A stretch of 64,000 bases of DNA from Cryptomeria japonica (GCF_030272615.1 NC_081412.1:139502747-139566746); one strand, 5' to 3'; positions 34,251 through 47,180 are shown, numbered from the stretch's first letter. The notes: generated by a model from the letters alone, not told the origin. A program made the numbers and translations.

Positions 34251-36239
34251 TTAAAATAACTCTAAGTCATCAAGAGCACTTGGCTGGGACGCCAAATCAT
34301 CATCATCTGTATCACTACTCAGTTCATCATTTGCAAGGTTAGGCTCATCTGCATCTGGCATTCCTATGCCTTCAAGAGTTTGTTCTAAAGAAGTGTTCTT
34401 TGCTGATTTGTTCATCAGCAATTTCAAATTGCTGCGAACATAGACAAGATCTCCCAACTTTCTAGTCAGCAATTTGTTTCTCTTTTTGGAATGGATGTGG
34501 TCAAAGCAACTCCAGTTCCTCTCACAAGCTGATGAACTTGCTCCCTGACTCAAAATTCGAATAGCAAACTCTTGCAATTCAGGAGCTGATGATCCATAAG
34601 CGATCCACCATCTATATCCAGGCATACGTGGCGAGTCATATTTGGCTTCTGCCCCTCCAAACATCCCTTCTCCTCTCTTGTATTGCCAACTTTGATCTCT
34701 AATTAGTGCTGCAATTTCTAAATCTGGTACATACCTGCTAATGGCTTGGTAAAGCCCTGCCATGATTTCATTATCACCCCTTCTATCAATAGAAAACAAC
34801 TTAGGCTCCAAAAAGCAAGTTGTTGCATGTAAAGGTGTGTGCATCATTTTCCATCTGCAATCACCTGTCTCCCATATCTGCATATATTCTACTTCTTCAT
34901 TATTTAGTGCTTTTTGAATAGATTCCTTACACCGGTCCATACTTTCATAAAGCATGCCAAGGCAAGGAGTGTCACCATCAACCATACGAAGCAGATCAAC
35001 AATTGGTTCACATAAAAGAAAAACTTTTGCTGCACTTTCCCAGAAATTGTTGTTTAAGATGATTTGCTCTATGTTCTTCCCCTTAGGGCCTTTAGAAAGC
35101 ACTGAACTTTCCCACTAATTGGAACAAATAACAGATCTCAAAGCTTCTTTTTCTTCAACCACTCTTTTCAAAGTGATATAATATGAAGCAAATCTTGTTT
35201 CACAAGGCCTCAACAATTCCTTTGATGCATGTTGCCTATAAATACTCAATGTGAAACGATGATTCCGTATGAAATTTGCAATTGCTCTCCCTCTATGAAT
35301 AGCTTCATTTACCCATGGGAATTTAGCCAAGTCATGAAGCAACAAATCAAGACAATGGGCTGCACATGGGCTCCAATATATCTGTGGGTACTTCTCTACA
35401 ATCAGCCTCCCAGCTCCCACACAATTTGTTGCACTATCAATTACCACTTGAACCACATTTTCTACCCCTACTTCAAGAATGGCTTCCTCTAATATTTTAA
35501 AAATATACACTGAAGTTTTCTTGTGGTTCATGGTGTCAATGACTTTCAAAAACACAACACCTTCAGGACAAGACACCAAAACATTAATCAATGGCCTTTA
35601 ACACATATCTGACCATCCATCACTCAATATAGTGCAACCTGTTTCCTTCCAAGTGGTTTTGACATCAGCTAATTTTTCAGTCACTCTATCTTTTGACCTC
35701 TGCAAAAGAGTTGTCCTGATAGCCTCTGAACCTAGGGGTGTGTACCCTTTGCCAAACTCTGCAATTTTTTGAATTGCAATACGGAAATGAGGATTTCTCG
35801 CGACATTGAATGGAATAGCACTTGTGTAAAACAAATCAGCAACTGCATCATCCACCTGTTGTTTCTCTACTGGTTTCCAAAAGTTGTTCAATGTTCCACT
35901 CTGTTTTGATACACTCACCGGTTTGGATTGCACAGAAGAGGAAGACATGACAAATGTGAATCTAGATATATCCCCTTCAATTCTCTGTTTCTTTTGTGCC
36001 TTCTTCATTTTGCCTACCGTTGAAGCAGCCAACTCTTTCTCTAGAATAGCTTTAAGTTCTGGAGTCGCACCTATGCATGCTTGAACACCTCCATTTGGAC
36101 CCCCTGTTTTAGCAAGGAAGTGGTCCCTAAGCCTTGTTAAAGTTCCAATTATAGTTCCCTAACATAGGTTACATTTGATGTGAGTTCCATTTCGGATCAC
36201 ATGCTTCCATGCCTCAGAAGTTGATTTGGGAGGAGCCAT
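34251..36239 (-). pseudogene. hAT-1 transposase, nearly full length with three in-frame stops
   Basis: One continuous 663-codon frame runs from MAPPKSTSEAWKHVI (ATG at 36239) to the stop at 34251. It is interrupted only by TAG at 36159-36161 (in the zinc-finger CNLC*G), TAA at 35598-35600 (SDMC*RPLINV) and TAG at 35115-35117 (ICSN*WESS). There is no frameshift. Domains in order: BED zinc finger (residues about 1-50), DUF659-like (TGCTILSDGWSD, GVVFLKVIDTMNHK), RNase H-like core with SPCAAHCLDLLLHDL and CETRFASYYITL, and hAT dimerisation (SSSACERNWSCFDHIHSKKRNKL, shown in part). An acidic tail ends the protein. The element could not code for a full transposase now. Confidence 0.9.
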
Positions 36240-36359
36240 TAAATGAAAATCTGCATGTTTGGAAAGAAAAATTAAAAAACACACTACATTTATTTCAACC
36301 TTTCAAAATAGAAATACTTTTATGTTTTAAGTTTTAACAATTTCACAAATGACCTCTTA

Positions 36360-36605
36360 AAAATATATAATATTAAACAATATAATAAAAAACTATTAAT
36401 ATAAAATTATAAATTATATAATAATAATATTAAACAACATTATAAATTTATAGATAAACATTATAAAGTATAAACATTATAAATTTATAAATAAACATTA
36501 TAAAATAAACATTATAAAATATAAACATTATAAAATAAACATTATAAAATATAAACATTATAAATAAACATTATAAATTTATAAATAAACATTATAATTA
36601 TTAAA
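36360..36605. repeat. AT-rich short tandem repeats in hAT-1
   Basis: ATAAACATTATAAA and variants repeat many times between the transposase start and the right terminus. Confidence 0.75.
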
Positions 36606-38013
36606 CCTAAAATTTTAAAAAAAAAAAAAAAGATGAGAAGCGGAAGCCTACCTGTGCAGGTCGGGCAATGGTGGCGGACTGGTAGCAACCGTGGGCGACG
36701 TCGACCCGCAATGGCAACTGCAACTCCCGTGGGTCGTGACTGCAACTCCCGTGGCGGTCGGCAACGTCAACTCCCGTGACTAGCAACTCCCGTGACTGCA
36801 ATAGCAATGGAAACCCGTGTGGCCGCCCGTATTTATTAAAACCTCGACGAAACCCTAAAACGCAAGAGAAAAAAAACGCTTTTCGGCTACCCTAAACTTT
36901 TATTCGAATTTAATCGATTTTTTTAGGGTTTTTGTAGAATGTTTCAAGTTCGGCGAATTTCAAACTTCAAGGTTGAAATTCAACCGAACCTGGTGACTTA
37001 GGTTCTAGGTATCTCATCATCATCATTTAAAGTGACTCTAACCAAATCATCAACAGTTGCATCCAAGTCGGTACACTCAGGGGTTACATCCCAAAGCTTC
37101 ATTGCCCCTTGTATTGTTGTCCCTTGTGTTAGAAGACACAAATTGGAATGAATATAAACCAAGTTTTCTGCTCTTTTTGAAGCCAACCGGTTACGCTTCA
37201 CTAAGTCGATAAAGGAGTATGTACTCCAATTACGTTCAGCAATGGAAGAACTTGCAACAAGTTGAAATTGGAGAGAAAACCAACAAAACTTAAAATTAAA
37301 AAAAATGCAAAATAAATTAAAGAATGTTAAAAACATAAAAGCTAAAGTCTACAATACAAATGTTAATATTTAAAAGTAAAAAAACTTACTTGTGATAGTA
37401 TCTTGATTGCAAGAGGTTGGAGGAACATAAAATCTTGACCATGGAGGTACCACCATGTAACTCCATCCATTTTGGATTGGTCATTAATGGCACAAGGACT
37501 ATGACTTCTTCCTGAGATAAACAAACCAAACTCTCTCCTAACACTATCCACCACTTCAGGATTACTATAGAGTCTAGCAAATGCCCACTTGTACCCAGCA
37601 GCAACTTCAGGATATCTATATGGTTTAGTTCTCCCTGGATAAGAAAGTAATTCATTGCTATAGTACATGGGAGGTAAAGCATGTGCAAGGAGGTGCAATG
37701 GCATGGTCATCTTGTTCCCCCGATGATGAATGATTTGTTCCACCTTTTCGAAAAATGCTTCTTGGGAGTCCTTGTCTCTTTTTGCTATTATGACTTTGAT
37801 TTTTTCAATCATGGTGTCCATTCCATCATAAACTTCCCCCAAACATGCTGCATCTATATCAGTATACTTGAGCATACTCATGATAGGCTCAGTGAAATTC
37901 AATACATATTCCACATTATCCCACTAATTGAGATTTAAGATCAAATCCCTAACCTTTTGGGCCCTCGCTAAATTTGATTGCTTCCAAATACTCCATTGGT
38001 TACTAATAGCCAT

Positions 38014-38808
38014 ACATGAAAAAATCGGCTATAAATCGTTTATATCGCGATTTATCAGGAGTGAAATGCCCAGCCAATTTAATCGGCAAAAATATTGCCA
38101 ACGATTTTTCCCTTAAAAATCGCGTTTTTAGGGTGGCAAAAATCGCAATTAAAATGCAGAATATCGTGTGTTAAATTATGTGCGTCTTCATTCCACACAA
38201 ACCCTAAAAAGCGAAAAGATTTTAACACAGCTTCATTCCATGCAACTGAGCTCCCCGACGCCCAACGCCATTCATCCACACGACTCCTTGACAGCCGACG
38301 CAATTTAATATTTAATATTAAAATATCGCGTGTTAAATTGAAACAGTTATGAATATATGCTATCGCGTGTTAAATTGAAATAGTTATGAATATAGGCTAT
38401 AAATCGGAATAATATTTAATATTGAATATCGCATGTTAAATTTAATATGCTTGTTTTTTAGAAAATTTTAATGTATATGCAATTTTTAAGAAATTATATA
38501 TTTAATATTATATATTAAAAATTTAATATGTTATTATGTGTGTTTTTTTAAGTTAAAAAATTTAATGTTAATGTTATAAATTATGTTAATATTATAATTT
38601 AATGCTAATGTTATTAATTATGTTAATATATTATTATGTTCTATAAATTTAATGTATATATGTGTTTTTTTAGAATATTTTAAGAAATTATATATTTTCA
38701 AATGTTTGATAATTTTGCCGATTTATTGCCCAATTTTTTCCCGATTCTCGATTTTTTTTTAAATTTCGACCAAAAGATTTATTGTCAATTAAGATATTTA
38801 CATCTTTG
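38014..38808. mobile_element. 795-bp unclassified insertion in hAT-2 (11-bp TSD)
   Basis: It splits the hAT-2 coding sequence within ALSAMVIS/NQWSIWKQ. CTAATAGCCAT (38003-38013) and CTAATAACCAT (38809-38819) are near-identical flanks. The insert is AT-rich with AATCGC and ATATCGCGTGTTAAATT repeats (for example 38320-38440). I see no coding and no clear inverted ends. A 9-11 bp duplication would fit a Mutator-like non-autonomous element. Confidence 0.55.
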
Positions 38809-40248
38809 CTAATAACCATGGCACTCAATGCCTCTTTCACCTTCAAAAGGTGTCTCAACATTATTGTATGTGATGCAAATCGGGTCTCAACAACCTAGGT
38901 TCATTTAAAAAATATGTCAATAACACATTTTAAAAAATATAAAATAAAATTAAACATGGCATAAATAAAATTAAATAGATAAATTAAATTTACCTTCAGC
39001 AATTCTAACCTCATGAAGCTCCTGAAAATGGCTTGTGACATAAGGTGGTTTGTCACAAACATTTGGATCTCCTCACCCTCTTGGTAGATATCCTTCGCCC
39101 ATACTATTTGAGTGCCAATTGCTTGCATCACCAAGTTGAGGGAGTGTACGATGCATGGTGTCCAAAAAATGTGTAAATATCTTTGTTCAATCAAAGCACC
39201 TACAGCCTTACAAACCTTTACATTGTATGTGATGACTTAAACAACATTTTCATGTCCCACCATATCTATCCAATCAAAGCGGATTCTAGAAATGAATTAT
39301 GCATCTTTGAGTGGCCCCTCACAATCAACTGCCCTCAAAAACATTGCCCCTTTGGGGGACACTACAATAACATTTATCAATGGACAGTTTTTGCCATCCT
39401 TCCATCCATCATAAACAATAGAAACACCCGATTCAACCCAAGAATCTTTAATCGGTTTCAATGATTGGTCTACAAAATTCTTCTCTCTTGCCAATAAGGT
39501 GGCGCGCACCTTTTCATACCCAGGACTTGTGAAACCAGTAGGTGCATTATTGATTGCCCTCACCATCTCCCACCAATATGGTGATCTTACCAAGTTGAAA
39601 GGAAGACCATTGGCATAGAGGCAACATGCAATTTTTTGCTCTGCAATATCTCTTGATTCCATTTTGAATGCTTTCTCCAATGGGCCTCTTTTGCGGGAAA
39701 GAAGGGAATTTTTTACTTCAACTTCATCTTGCATAGCGGGTATATCCAAGAAAGGGTGATGGGGGGCCTTTTCTGGTAGTGTATGATCATCAGGTAAAGT
39801 CATTGGTGTCTTGCTTGCAAATGGATTAGCTCTTAGTTTTTCTCTTGCTATAGCTTAATCCATGTCTTCTTGTTCTCTAATGAATGTTGCTATTTGTGTT
39901 GCAAACAACCCTTTCTCATCTGGCCCTACACACATTTTAATCCCTTTCCCAGTAGGGCCACAAAAGTGACATCTCACTTGATAATACGAGCATCTATAAT
40001 TGGTTTTACAAAAATTACAAGTCAATTGATATCCCCCACCTCCTGGAAGTTGTTGATGCATTGTAGTATAATTCCATAAAGGAAATCCTCTATCAATTTT
40101 AAATTTTTGGTTTCGAGTCTTGTAACCCCCACCCACTGAACTCGAACTTGTTGCCATTTTGTTTTTTTGCTATTATAAGAAATTAAACATTTTTAAACTA
40201 GAAAAAAAATTTAAATGCAATATTACACAATGTAAAAGCTAATGTAAG

Positions 40249-41949
40249 TGTTGTCATTTTATGACACCCTTGGTCCATCAGTGAGAACCGATCAAAGATA
40301 TGTTCCATGGACGAGCGCTGCCCCAGTTGATAAAAGAGAAAAGCAATGGAATTATGAAGTGTGAAGTGTTGTCTTGTCAGAAGCAAGTTCCTAAGTCTTC
40401 AACCCCGGAACTCCGGAACCCCCAAGTTCCCAAGTTCCTAGTTCTTCAACCCCGGAACTCCGGAACCCCCAGGTTCCCAAGTTCCTAAGTCTTCAACCCC
40501 TCAACTCCGGAACCCCCAGATTCCCAAGTTCCTAGTTCTTCTACCCTGGAACTCCGGAACCCCCAAGTTCCCAAGTTCCTTAGTCTTCAACCCCGGAACC
40601 CCGAAACCCCAGAACTCCGGAACCCCAAGGTTCCCAAGTTCCTTATTCCTCAACCCCAGAACTCCGGAACCCCCAGGTTCCCAAGTTCCTTATTCTTCTA
40701 CCCCGGAACCCCCAGGTTCCCAAGTTCCTAAGTCTTCAACCCCAGAACTCCGGAACCCCCAAGTTCCCAAGTTCCTAGTTCTTCTTCCCCGAAACTCCGG
40801 AACCCCCACGTTCCCAAGTTCATAGTCTTCAACCTCGGAACTCCGAAACCCCAAAGTTCACAAGTTGCTAGGTCTTCCCAACTTCGGTGACCCGGGTCTC
40901 GGAACTTCCCCCAACTTCAGTGACCCAGGTCTCCAAAGTCTTCCAAACTCCTTCTGGCTTGCAACACTTCCGAATGGCGTGATCCACACTCAAAGATTTA
41001 AATGCTCTGACGACTTTTGTGATTTGTGCACCTTCTTTTGTGGAGCCACAGTATTGCAATTAATGTTTTTGGCAGGATTTCCATCAAGGAAGGTACGGGG
41101 CCATGCTTGTTGTGGTGACTTATGTCATGTCTGCATACTTTGACTTTGGAAGGTCATTCAATCCACCTTCTCAGGGTATGGCTAGGTTGCTTGCATGTAC
41201 AGAAGTCAAGTGCATGCACTTCACTGCACTCTCAGACTGACATGCAGGGGTCATGATCACTCTTGTAACCATTTTTCTATATAAAGGTTGTTAAGCCTCA
41301 TTGTAAAGGGTTCTCTCCTGCTGCCTTGAGCTTTCCTATGCTCTTTCTCTTCTCTTGAAGATTTGTAATTATTTTTGCATTTCTGCAACTGTAAGTTTGG
41401 CCTTTGGCCTTTGAATGAATTGAAATTACATTCTTGCCTTCCTTCAACTTATGCATGTTGTGTATGTTTCCTTACCTTCATCATAAGTGTATGTTTTGTG
41501 GCTCTTCTCTCCATATATGTTGTGTTAACTTGTTTTTCTGAGTGTGACTTGTGGGAATCCTTCTCCCCTCTTGACACTTAGCAAATTCTAACCTCCATAC
41601 ATGCGTTTGGGTCACTCATGCAACTGAAGTTTGTACATCTCTTGGGTATTTCAGTTGATTCCTCGTGCCATTTCGGGTGGGGAGAGGAACAATCTCTTCT
41701 TGGTGCATCACCTCCTTTTATTTCAAGCTTTATCTCTTCCCTTTACCTCTGCAATTTGTTAGGATAGGCCAAGGAGTTAGTTTTGAAGTGTTGAGTTGGT
41801 TCAACACCTGCACCTGGATTGAGAAGGAAGTCGGCCTTCTCCAGAGATTCAACCCCCTTGCGCAAGGTCCCACACTTCGGGGTTGTTTCCATGTTTCACA
41901 AGGTTGCTGAGTTGATAGCTCAGCAAGGGTGCGAGCTTTTGTGATAACG
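40249..41949 (+). mobile_element. Solo LTR E (1.7 kb, TSD GTAAG)
   Basis: It starts TGTTGTCATTTTATGAC and ends TTTTGTGATAACG (last base G instead of A). GTAAG is exactly repeated at 40244-40248 and 41950-41954. A TATA box (CTATATAAAGG, about 41277) lies about 670 bp before the 3' end. It sits in the leader of hAT-2, opposite in orientation. Confidence 0.75.
40386..40865 (+). repeat. GC-rich roughly 47-bp tandem repeat in LTR E
   Basis: About ten copies of a 45-50 bp unit (AACTCCGGAACCCCCAAG, TTCCCAAGTTCCTAG, TTCTTCAACCCC). It stands out from the AT-rich surroundings and lies in the presumed U3, upstream of the TATA box. Confidence 0.9.
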
Positions 41950-42498
41950 GTAAGTATGAAAAAACATTATAAAAATAATAGAACTTATTTATCTTTTTTT
42001 ATAGAAAAAAAATTTTAAAAAAACTTGAAAAAAATCATTAAAAGATAAAGAATAGGAATAAATGCATACCTTAAGTGCTTGAATCTCCTTTGTGCAAGCT
42101 CTCCACCTTCGTCAAACACTACACGAACAATCTCCTTCAAAAATAATCACTTGCCCTTCAAAGTGTCAAAATGAAATCAAGAGAGAATAGATGAGCAAAT
42201 GAAGTTGTTTTTTAGCAAGGGGCGGATTAGGGTTTTTTTCTTTAAAAAGGCAAAGAAAATTAATTTTTTAATGTTTAAAGTCACTTTTTTTGTGATTTAA
42301 CCTAACTCCGTGTCTGGGTTCGCCCGGGTGCGCACCTGGGTTCGCCTAGGTCCGGCTAGGGTTCACCCCAGGGAACCCAGGGTCACTAGGGTGAACCCTA
42401 GCCAGACTAGGCACAGACCTAGCGCGGACCCAGACCCGCACAGACTCAAACCATGTTAGGGGCCTAAAACCCACCAACTCGGCAACTTAGGCTGCAAT

Positions 42499-43501
42499 AC
42501 ATAACAAGTCTGAAAATAACTATGAACCAGTAAGATAGGGTTCTGAGGATGCCTCCAAATCTGCACTTTCTCCGCTAGCAATTGTTTCTCTTGTTTTTAC
42601 ACACCCAGATGCCTCATTTCCAGTAGTAAACCCACTCAAAACCTAGGTGTCTCACTCCCAAAAGCCAACATCCATCTTGCAGTTGTACAGCCTCCCTTTG
42701 GAATGGTACGACCAGCATATGGAGTAGAAAATGACTGATTTCGATCCTCTAAATCTACTCTTTCCATCTTCACAAATCTGCTTAATGATTTCTCTTTCAT
42801 ACTTAGAAGAAACAATCCAAAAATCTTCTTAACTGAAACTCTTATGTAGTTCCTATGAGAAACCACCTATAAATCCACTAGGACACATCTTTGTCTTTCA
42901 AAATGGATGTCCTTTATGAAGGTTTTCATCCTCACAAAGCCCTTGGAAGAACATTGTTCAACCTGCAATATCTCTTCATAAAATTCTCAAGCACAAGTTG
43001 CAATGAGCTCCCAAAAGCTCTTTTATTTCCACTTCTCCAATTCCAACGCCCCTCTTGGGAAAATAAAAACTCTTTATTAAATTTTAAATCCCCCGTATCT
43101 CTCCCCATTAGACACCCTTTTAAAATAAAGCATTAATGTACTTTTAGTACTCCTTATGTCCCTTCGATGTCCTTTTAAGTTACTTTTTAATATTTATTAA
43201 CGTTAAGTTAAATATTTATTCTAACTTTATGGCTTAATGCTATTAAATAAAATAATATCCTTTGATTAAAAAATGTCTTTGACTCAATATTAAATCCATT
43301 AATGGGCCATCCCAAGATAAAACCATCGCCAAGTGACCAAGTCGGTGACCAAGTTGACACTCACTAAAAATAGTAAAAACACACCAAGTGCTTGAAAATG
43401 CTCTAGAAAGAGTCAATTGGAATCACCTAATGCACTAAAATCACTACAAGACTTAGAAATGCCAAAGAGGCTGAACAACACGGTCTCCAAGATCTGCAAG
43501 G
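42499..43501. other. TXL4 intron 1, no recognisable feature
   Basis: Intronic sequence between hAT-2 and the LTR element C. Short frames on both strands have no motif I recognise. An isolated CACTAAAAATAGTAAAAAC near 43365 resembles the palindrome found in the B-type LTRs. Confidence 0.4.
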
Positions 43502-44019
43502 TGAAAAAATAAATTGAATGAATGATTCAATAATCGGATAACTTTATTCAATTATAGAGCCATTTAAATAGGCGACTACAAGCAGTGATGTTTCTAAAAA
43601 GAAACAACTGCTTCTAAAAATAGAAGCCAAAAATAGAAAACTAAATAAAGCAAAAATTACACTAATGACCATTAAAATAATAATTAAATATTCTAATAAC
43701 CTCCCTGAATGGTCATTCTATCTACTAACTACCCTACAAAAGACACTGCAGGTCTTTTGATCACAAACGGAAAGAACACTCTACTGTGACGGAGACCCCT
43801 CCCTGGATCTGCAACGTGTTAATGACCAAGAATACCAGAATCCATCCAACCTGATGTTGGGTAACCAGACTGAAACTTGAAACCATGATTTTGAGGAAAA
43901 ATCGACAAACCCTCCAAAACAAAAGATACAAATCATCATTTTTGTGGGAAAAAAATGGTAAAAACCCTTGAAACGATTTTTGTGGAAAAAATCAAACCAA
44001 ACCCTGAAACTTCGCATGG

Positions 44020-44125
44020 CAAGGCTCAAAACACCACATGGTAAGACACCAAACATCACGCGGTAAAACATTAAACATCATACGGGAAAACACCAGACAA
44101 CATCACGTGGTAAAACCCTGATTTT
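44020..44125. repeat. Short tandem repeat in element C
   Basis: Three to four copies of a roughly 30-bp phrase (CATCACGTGGTAAAAC, CATCACGCGGTAAAAC, CATCATACGGGAAAAC). They lie just left of the GE-3 insertion. Confidence 0.6.
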
Positions 44126-44899
44126 TGAAAAAAACTATCAAGCAAAACCCTCCCATGATTTTTTATGGCGAAAAATCAAAAAACCCACGCAAGCTTTGCA
44201 GATGACAGATAATAATTTTTAAGGAAAAAATTCTAAACCTTGTGAACAATTTTTTAGGAAAAAAAATGTGAAAACTTGTTGATGTGTCTTTTGTATACGA
44301 CCAAACACAGAATAACATACCTAAAGGTACCTTATCCTCTCTTGAATAAAGCTTCCCTGAATGCTGAAGATCTCACAGAAGGATCAATCAGAGTAGCTCC
44401 AAGGTTCTGATTGTAGGTTCTCTACGTGTGGATAAGCTCTTGCGGTATGATGTGATTTTGCTGGAATCACAAGGGGACTTACATTCGATGACCTGAGCGT
44501 CTGATTTGCTTTGGATATCACTGGAACGTGGGTCTTTACTAATCCTTGATTTTGAAAAAAAGGAAAAAGAATAAGGGTTGGAACGGGATCTATTTCTAAC
44601 ACTAAGAATGTAAGAGCAATGAATGACCTTTGATGAAATTCTAACTAAGTCTTGCTTTGACATCCTAGGATCATCTCCACAAGATTAGTGCGATCTTCTG
44701 AGGAAAGCTTTATGATGTTTAGATCCCCGCTACAAGCATGGACACCATCTAGTTGATGCATATCAATGAAGAAGCGATAATTGAAGTTAAGCTTAAACTG
44801 AATGATTCCAGTTGACTACGCAAGGCAAGTCTACAATCAACAAACTGCTAGTAGTATGGATATACGAATTTCACCGTTGATCATACAAATTTCTTCCAT

Positions 44900-46862
44900 T
44901 GTAATATCCCACTAATTTTTTTTTTGTTTTTTCAGGCCAATAGCAATTCATCCACAACAGTTACCCGTTAAGGTTAGAGTAATAAGCAAAACAACTAAAG
45001 GGAACCCTTACACCTTTTGTTCACCGAGAGCCCAGACTGGGAGGGTGAGAGCATACGGTGTTTCGAGGATCGTCAGCATCAATAAACAAACTGAACATTA
45101 CAACTGCATGGGCGGCAAGCCATCCCCTTCTGCTTATCCAGCAGGATAGAAACTAAACTTCTTGGCGGTAAACCGACCAAGGGAACTATTACAAGAAATA
45201 GAAGTTCAATCACTCTACCGCGTATTTCAGCGGGAGGACATTACATTAACAATCACTCTACCACATATTTCAGCGGGAGGACCAAAACATTGAACTTTAT
45301 CACTCGACCACTTATTCAGCGGGAGGACATTACATTAAAACATCACTCTACCGCATATTTCAGCGGGAGGACTATTTATCAAAGAAAACTGAATTACAAA
45401 ACTGAGAAGGCGGCAAGCCAGCCTCTTCCACTTATGCAATGGGAATTACAAAATAAGCAGATAGAATGGGATGCTCAGTACTACTGAAACAATCCTTACA
45501 ATATGGAGATGAGATGAGAAGATTAACTGCAGATTTCTACACAATACTGTAATTTTCTGTTACACTGCTCTGCAGGCTGAAAGTACAGTTCCAGCAGCCC
45601 ATGAAAGCATGAAAATACTCATAACTCACTCAATCCTTACCCGAATTGACTCAAATCAAGCCCAATCCCACCATACATCCAATACAATGACAACCAATCA
45701 CAGCCACACCCCAAACAACCCTCTTTTTATTTTGCATGCATCCCAATGCAACCCAAAAAACCCACGCCTAGACTAGGAATTTCGATTTTGCATAATTAAA
45801 TCAATACTCAAACAAATGTGCTAAAAACTTACAAACTTATTTGCCAGTGCTGGGAAGGAAGATAGGAATAATACCCATAACTATCAGACGCTCCAACAGA
45901 GAGATATGAGCAAAAATGTGTTTCAGCCACAGGCATACCCAGCAAGTCCAGAATCGTTGCAACACCAAGATGTCTATGGCAAAGCTCTGAAAGCGATAGG
46001 AGAATACAAGGCACAGCTAGGTACTGTATTTCAAGTACGAAACCGGGTAGCACTAGGGAGACGCACTCCGAAGCCTCAAGTTCTGTCGCCAATCCGGCAG
46101 CATAACATTACAGATTTTCAAGATGGTGCAAATGGGAACCCAAGCCTCATATTTATAACTTCATTCTTCAAATCCAAATGACATCCCTCCAAATTCCACG
46201 CTTGCATTTGAATTTCATTCCACTTTCATGTGGACCCAAGAGTAGCGCCCAACTCCCTAAGTCAAAAGTCACGCCCAAGAGAGGGGAGGACCCACGTTGG
46301 ACACTTAGGCACAAAATGGCGATGTAAAGTGAAATAATATCCCTTTTTAAAAAAAACATTTCACATCCCATAAAATAATTGAATTTCGCCCAAACTTAGG
46401 ATTAAACAGGCATTAATCCCAAATTTAATAAACCAGCAGCCAATAAATAGATTAATTAAATATTAACCTTAGGAAAGGAAATAATATTTAATTATGTTGC
46501 AAATATCTCCCGCACTGATTATTATCACCTCCAAGATGAAACTGAACCCAAACGACCACAAACTGCCGCAGAATTCAAACCCCTGACTACTGCCAAAAAT
46601 AGAAATGTGCCACCCAGCCACTTACTAAAAATAGTAAGTCAAGAATTAATGCTCAGAAAAATATGATCATCGCGTCCAGAGGCAAAGCAAGGAGTGTTCG
46701 GTCGGACAATGGCACCAGAACGGTCATCCCCTGACTTACTAAAAATAGTAAGTCTTCGTTTCATCGATGCTAGACCCTGATTACTCATTCCACCTAGCCT
46801 ACGGGTCTCAGGAATAGGCAAATGGACCTCTGAAAGAACATCAGTGAGAAGGGGACATTACA
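44900..46862 (-). mobile_element. Solo LTR B3 (1963 bp, TSD TCCAT)
   Basis: The plus strand reads TGTAATATCCC...GGGGACATTACA and TCCAT is exactly repeated at 44895-44899 and 46863-46867. It shares the stem-loop (46795-46819), ACTTACTA/TAGTAAGT palindromes, TATA (TATAAATATGAGG on minus, about 46150) and CCCGCTGAAATATGCGG repeats (45130-45440) with B1 and B2. Confidence 0.9.
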
Positions 46863-47092
46863 TCCATTCACCTAATAACATGAAATCAAATTTGAGAAGT
46901 ATAGAGACCATGCAAATTGTTGAATCGACCCATAGAATTCACCATTTCTTCAATGAAGTTTACAAGTCTTTTGCAACAATATCTTGGCAACAATCTTTTC
47001 CTTCTCTTTCTACTCTACTCTAACTATTTCCTACTCTCTGACTATTCACTATTAGCCAACTATTAACCTTTACAAATGAGGAGCCAAGGCTT

Positions 47093-47180
47093 TATATAGA
47101 GAACCCTTTACAAACAAACGGCTCTGATTGACTTAAAATCAATTGCTAGGATTACAAGATAGAAACCCTAATTAGGGTTT
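47093..47180 (-). promoter_or_regulatory. Distal GE-3 promoter: palindromic telo-box plus TATA
   Basis: AAACCCTAATTAGGGTTT (47163-47180) and a TATATA box (47093-47098) keep nearly the same spacing as in GE-1 and GE-2, although this copy lacks the ORF. Confidence 0.58.

Larger units (their letters stand above)
33937..37001 (-). mobile_element. hAT transposon hAT-1 (3065 bp, perfect TIR and 8-bp TSD)
   Basis: Terminal inverted repeats CTAAGTCACCAGGTTCG are perfect over 17 bp. GTTCTAGG is exactly duplicated at 33929-33936 and 37002-37009. It inserted into the 3' end of the hAT-2 transposase frame (between EIPRT and DGASGSGT). Its ends resemble those of hAT-2 (CTAAGTTACC), so the two are related families of different age. 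Confidence 0.93.
33826..40157 (-). pseudogene. hAT-2 transposase pseudogene, split by insertions
   Basis: The order on minus is: BED-type zinc finger (LTCNFCKTNYRCSYYQVRCHF, 39855-40157); DUF659-like region (GVSIVYDGWKDG, NVIVVSPKGAMFLRAVDCEG, 39297-39803); YLHIFWTPCIVHSLNLVMQ (38994-39194); a block before the 795-bp insert (38820-38896); the central block (37389-38013); and the dimerisation region SSSIAERNWSTYSFIDLVKR (37010-37250). The acidic C-terminus then continues beyond hAT-1 to a stop at 33826. In-frame stops (for example D*AIA near 39855, KDA*FI near 39297) show it is dead. Introns are visible (donor CAA/GTAAGT at 37388). Confidence 0.85.
33476..42490 (-). mobile_element. hAT transposon hAT-2 (9.0 kb with three nested insertions)
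   Basis: Ends are CTAAGTTACC and, read on minus, CTAAGTTGCC. The 8-bp flanks are GCTGTAAT (33468-33475) and GCTGCAAT (42491-42498), one transition apart. Removing hAT-1, the 795-bp insert and LTR E with their duplications leaves about 3.4 kb, a normal hAT size. Subterminal regions are rich in GGGTTYG repeats. It lies in TXL4 intron 1. Confidence 0.8.
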
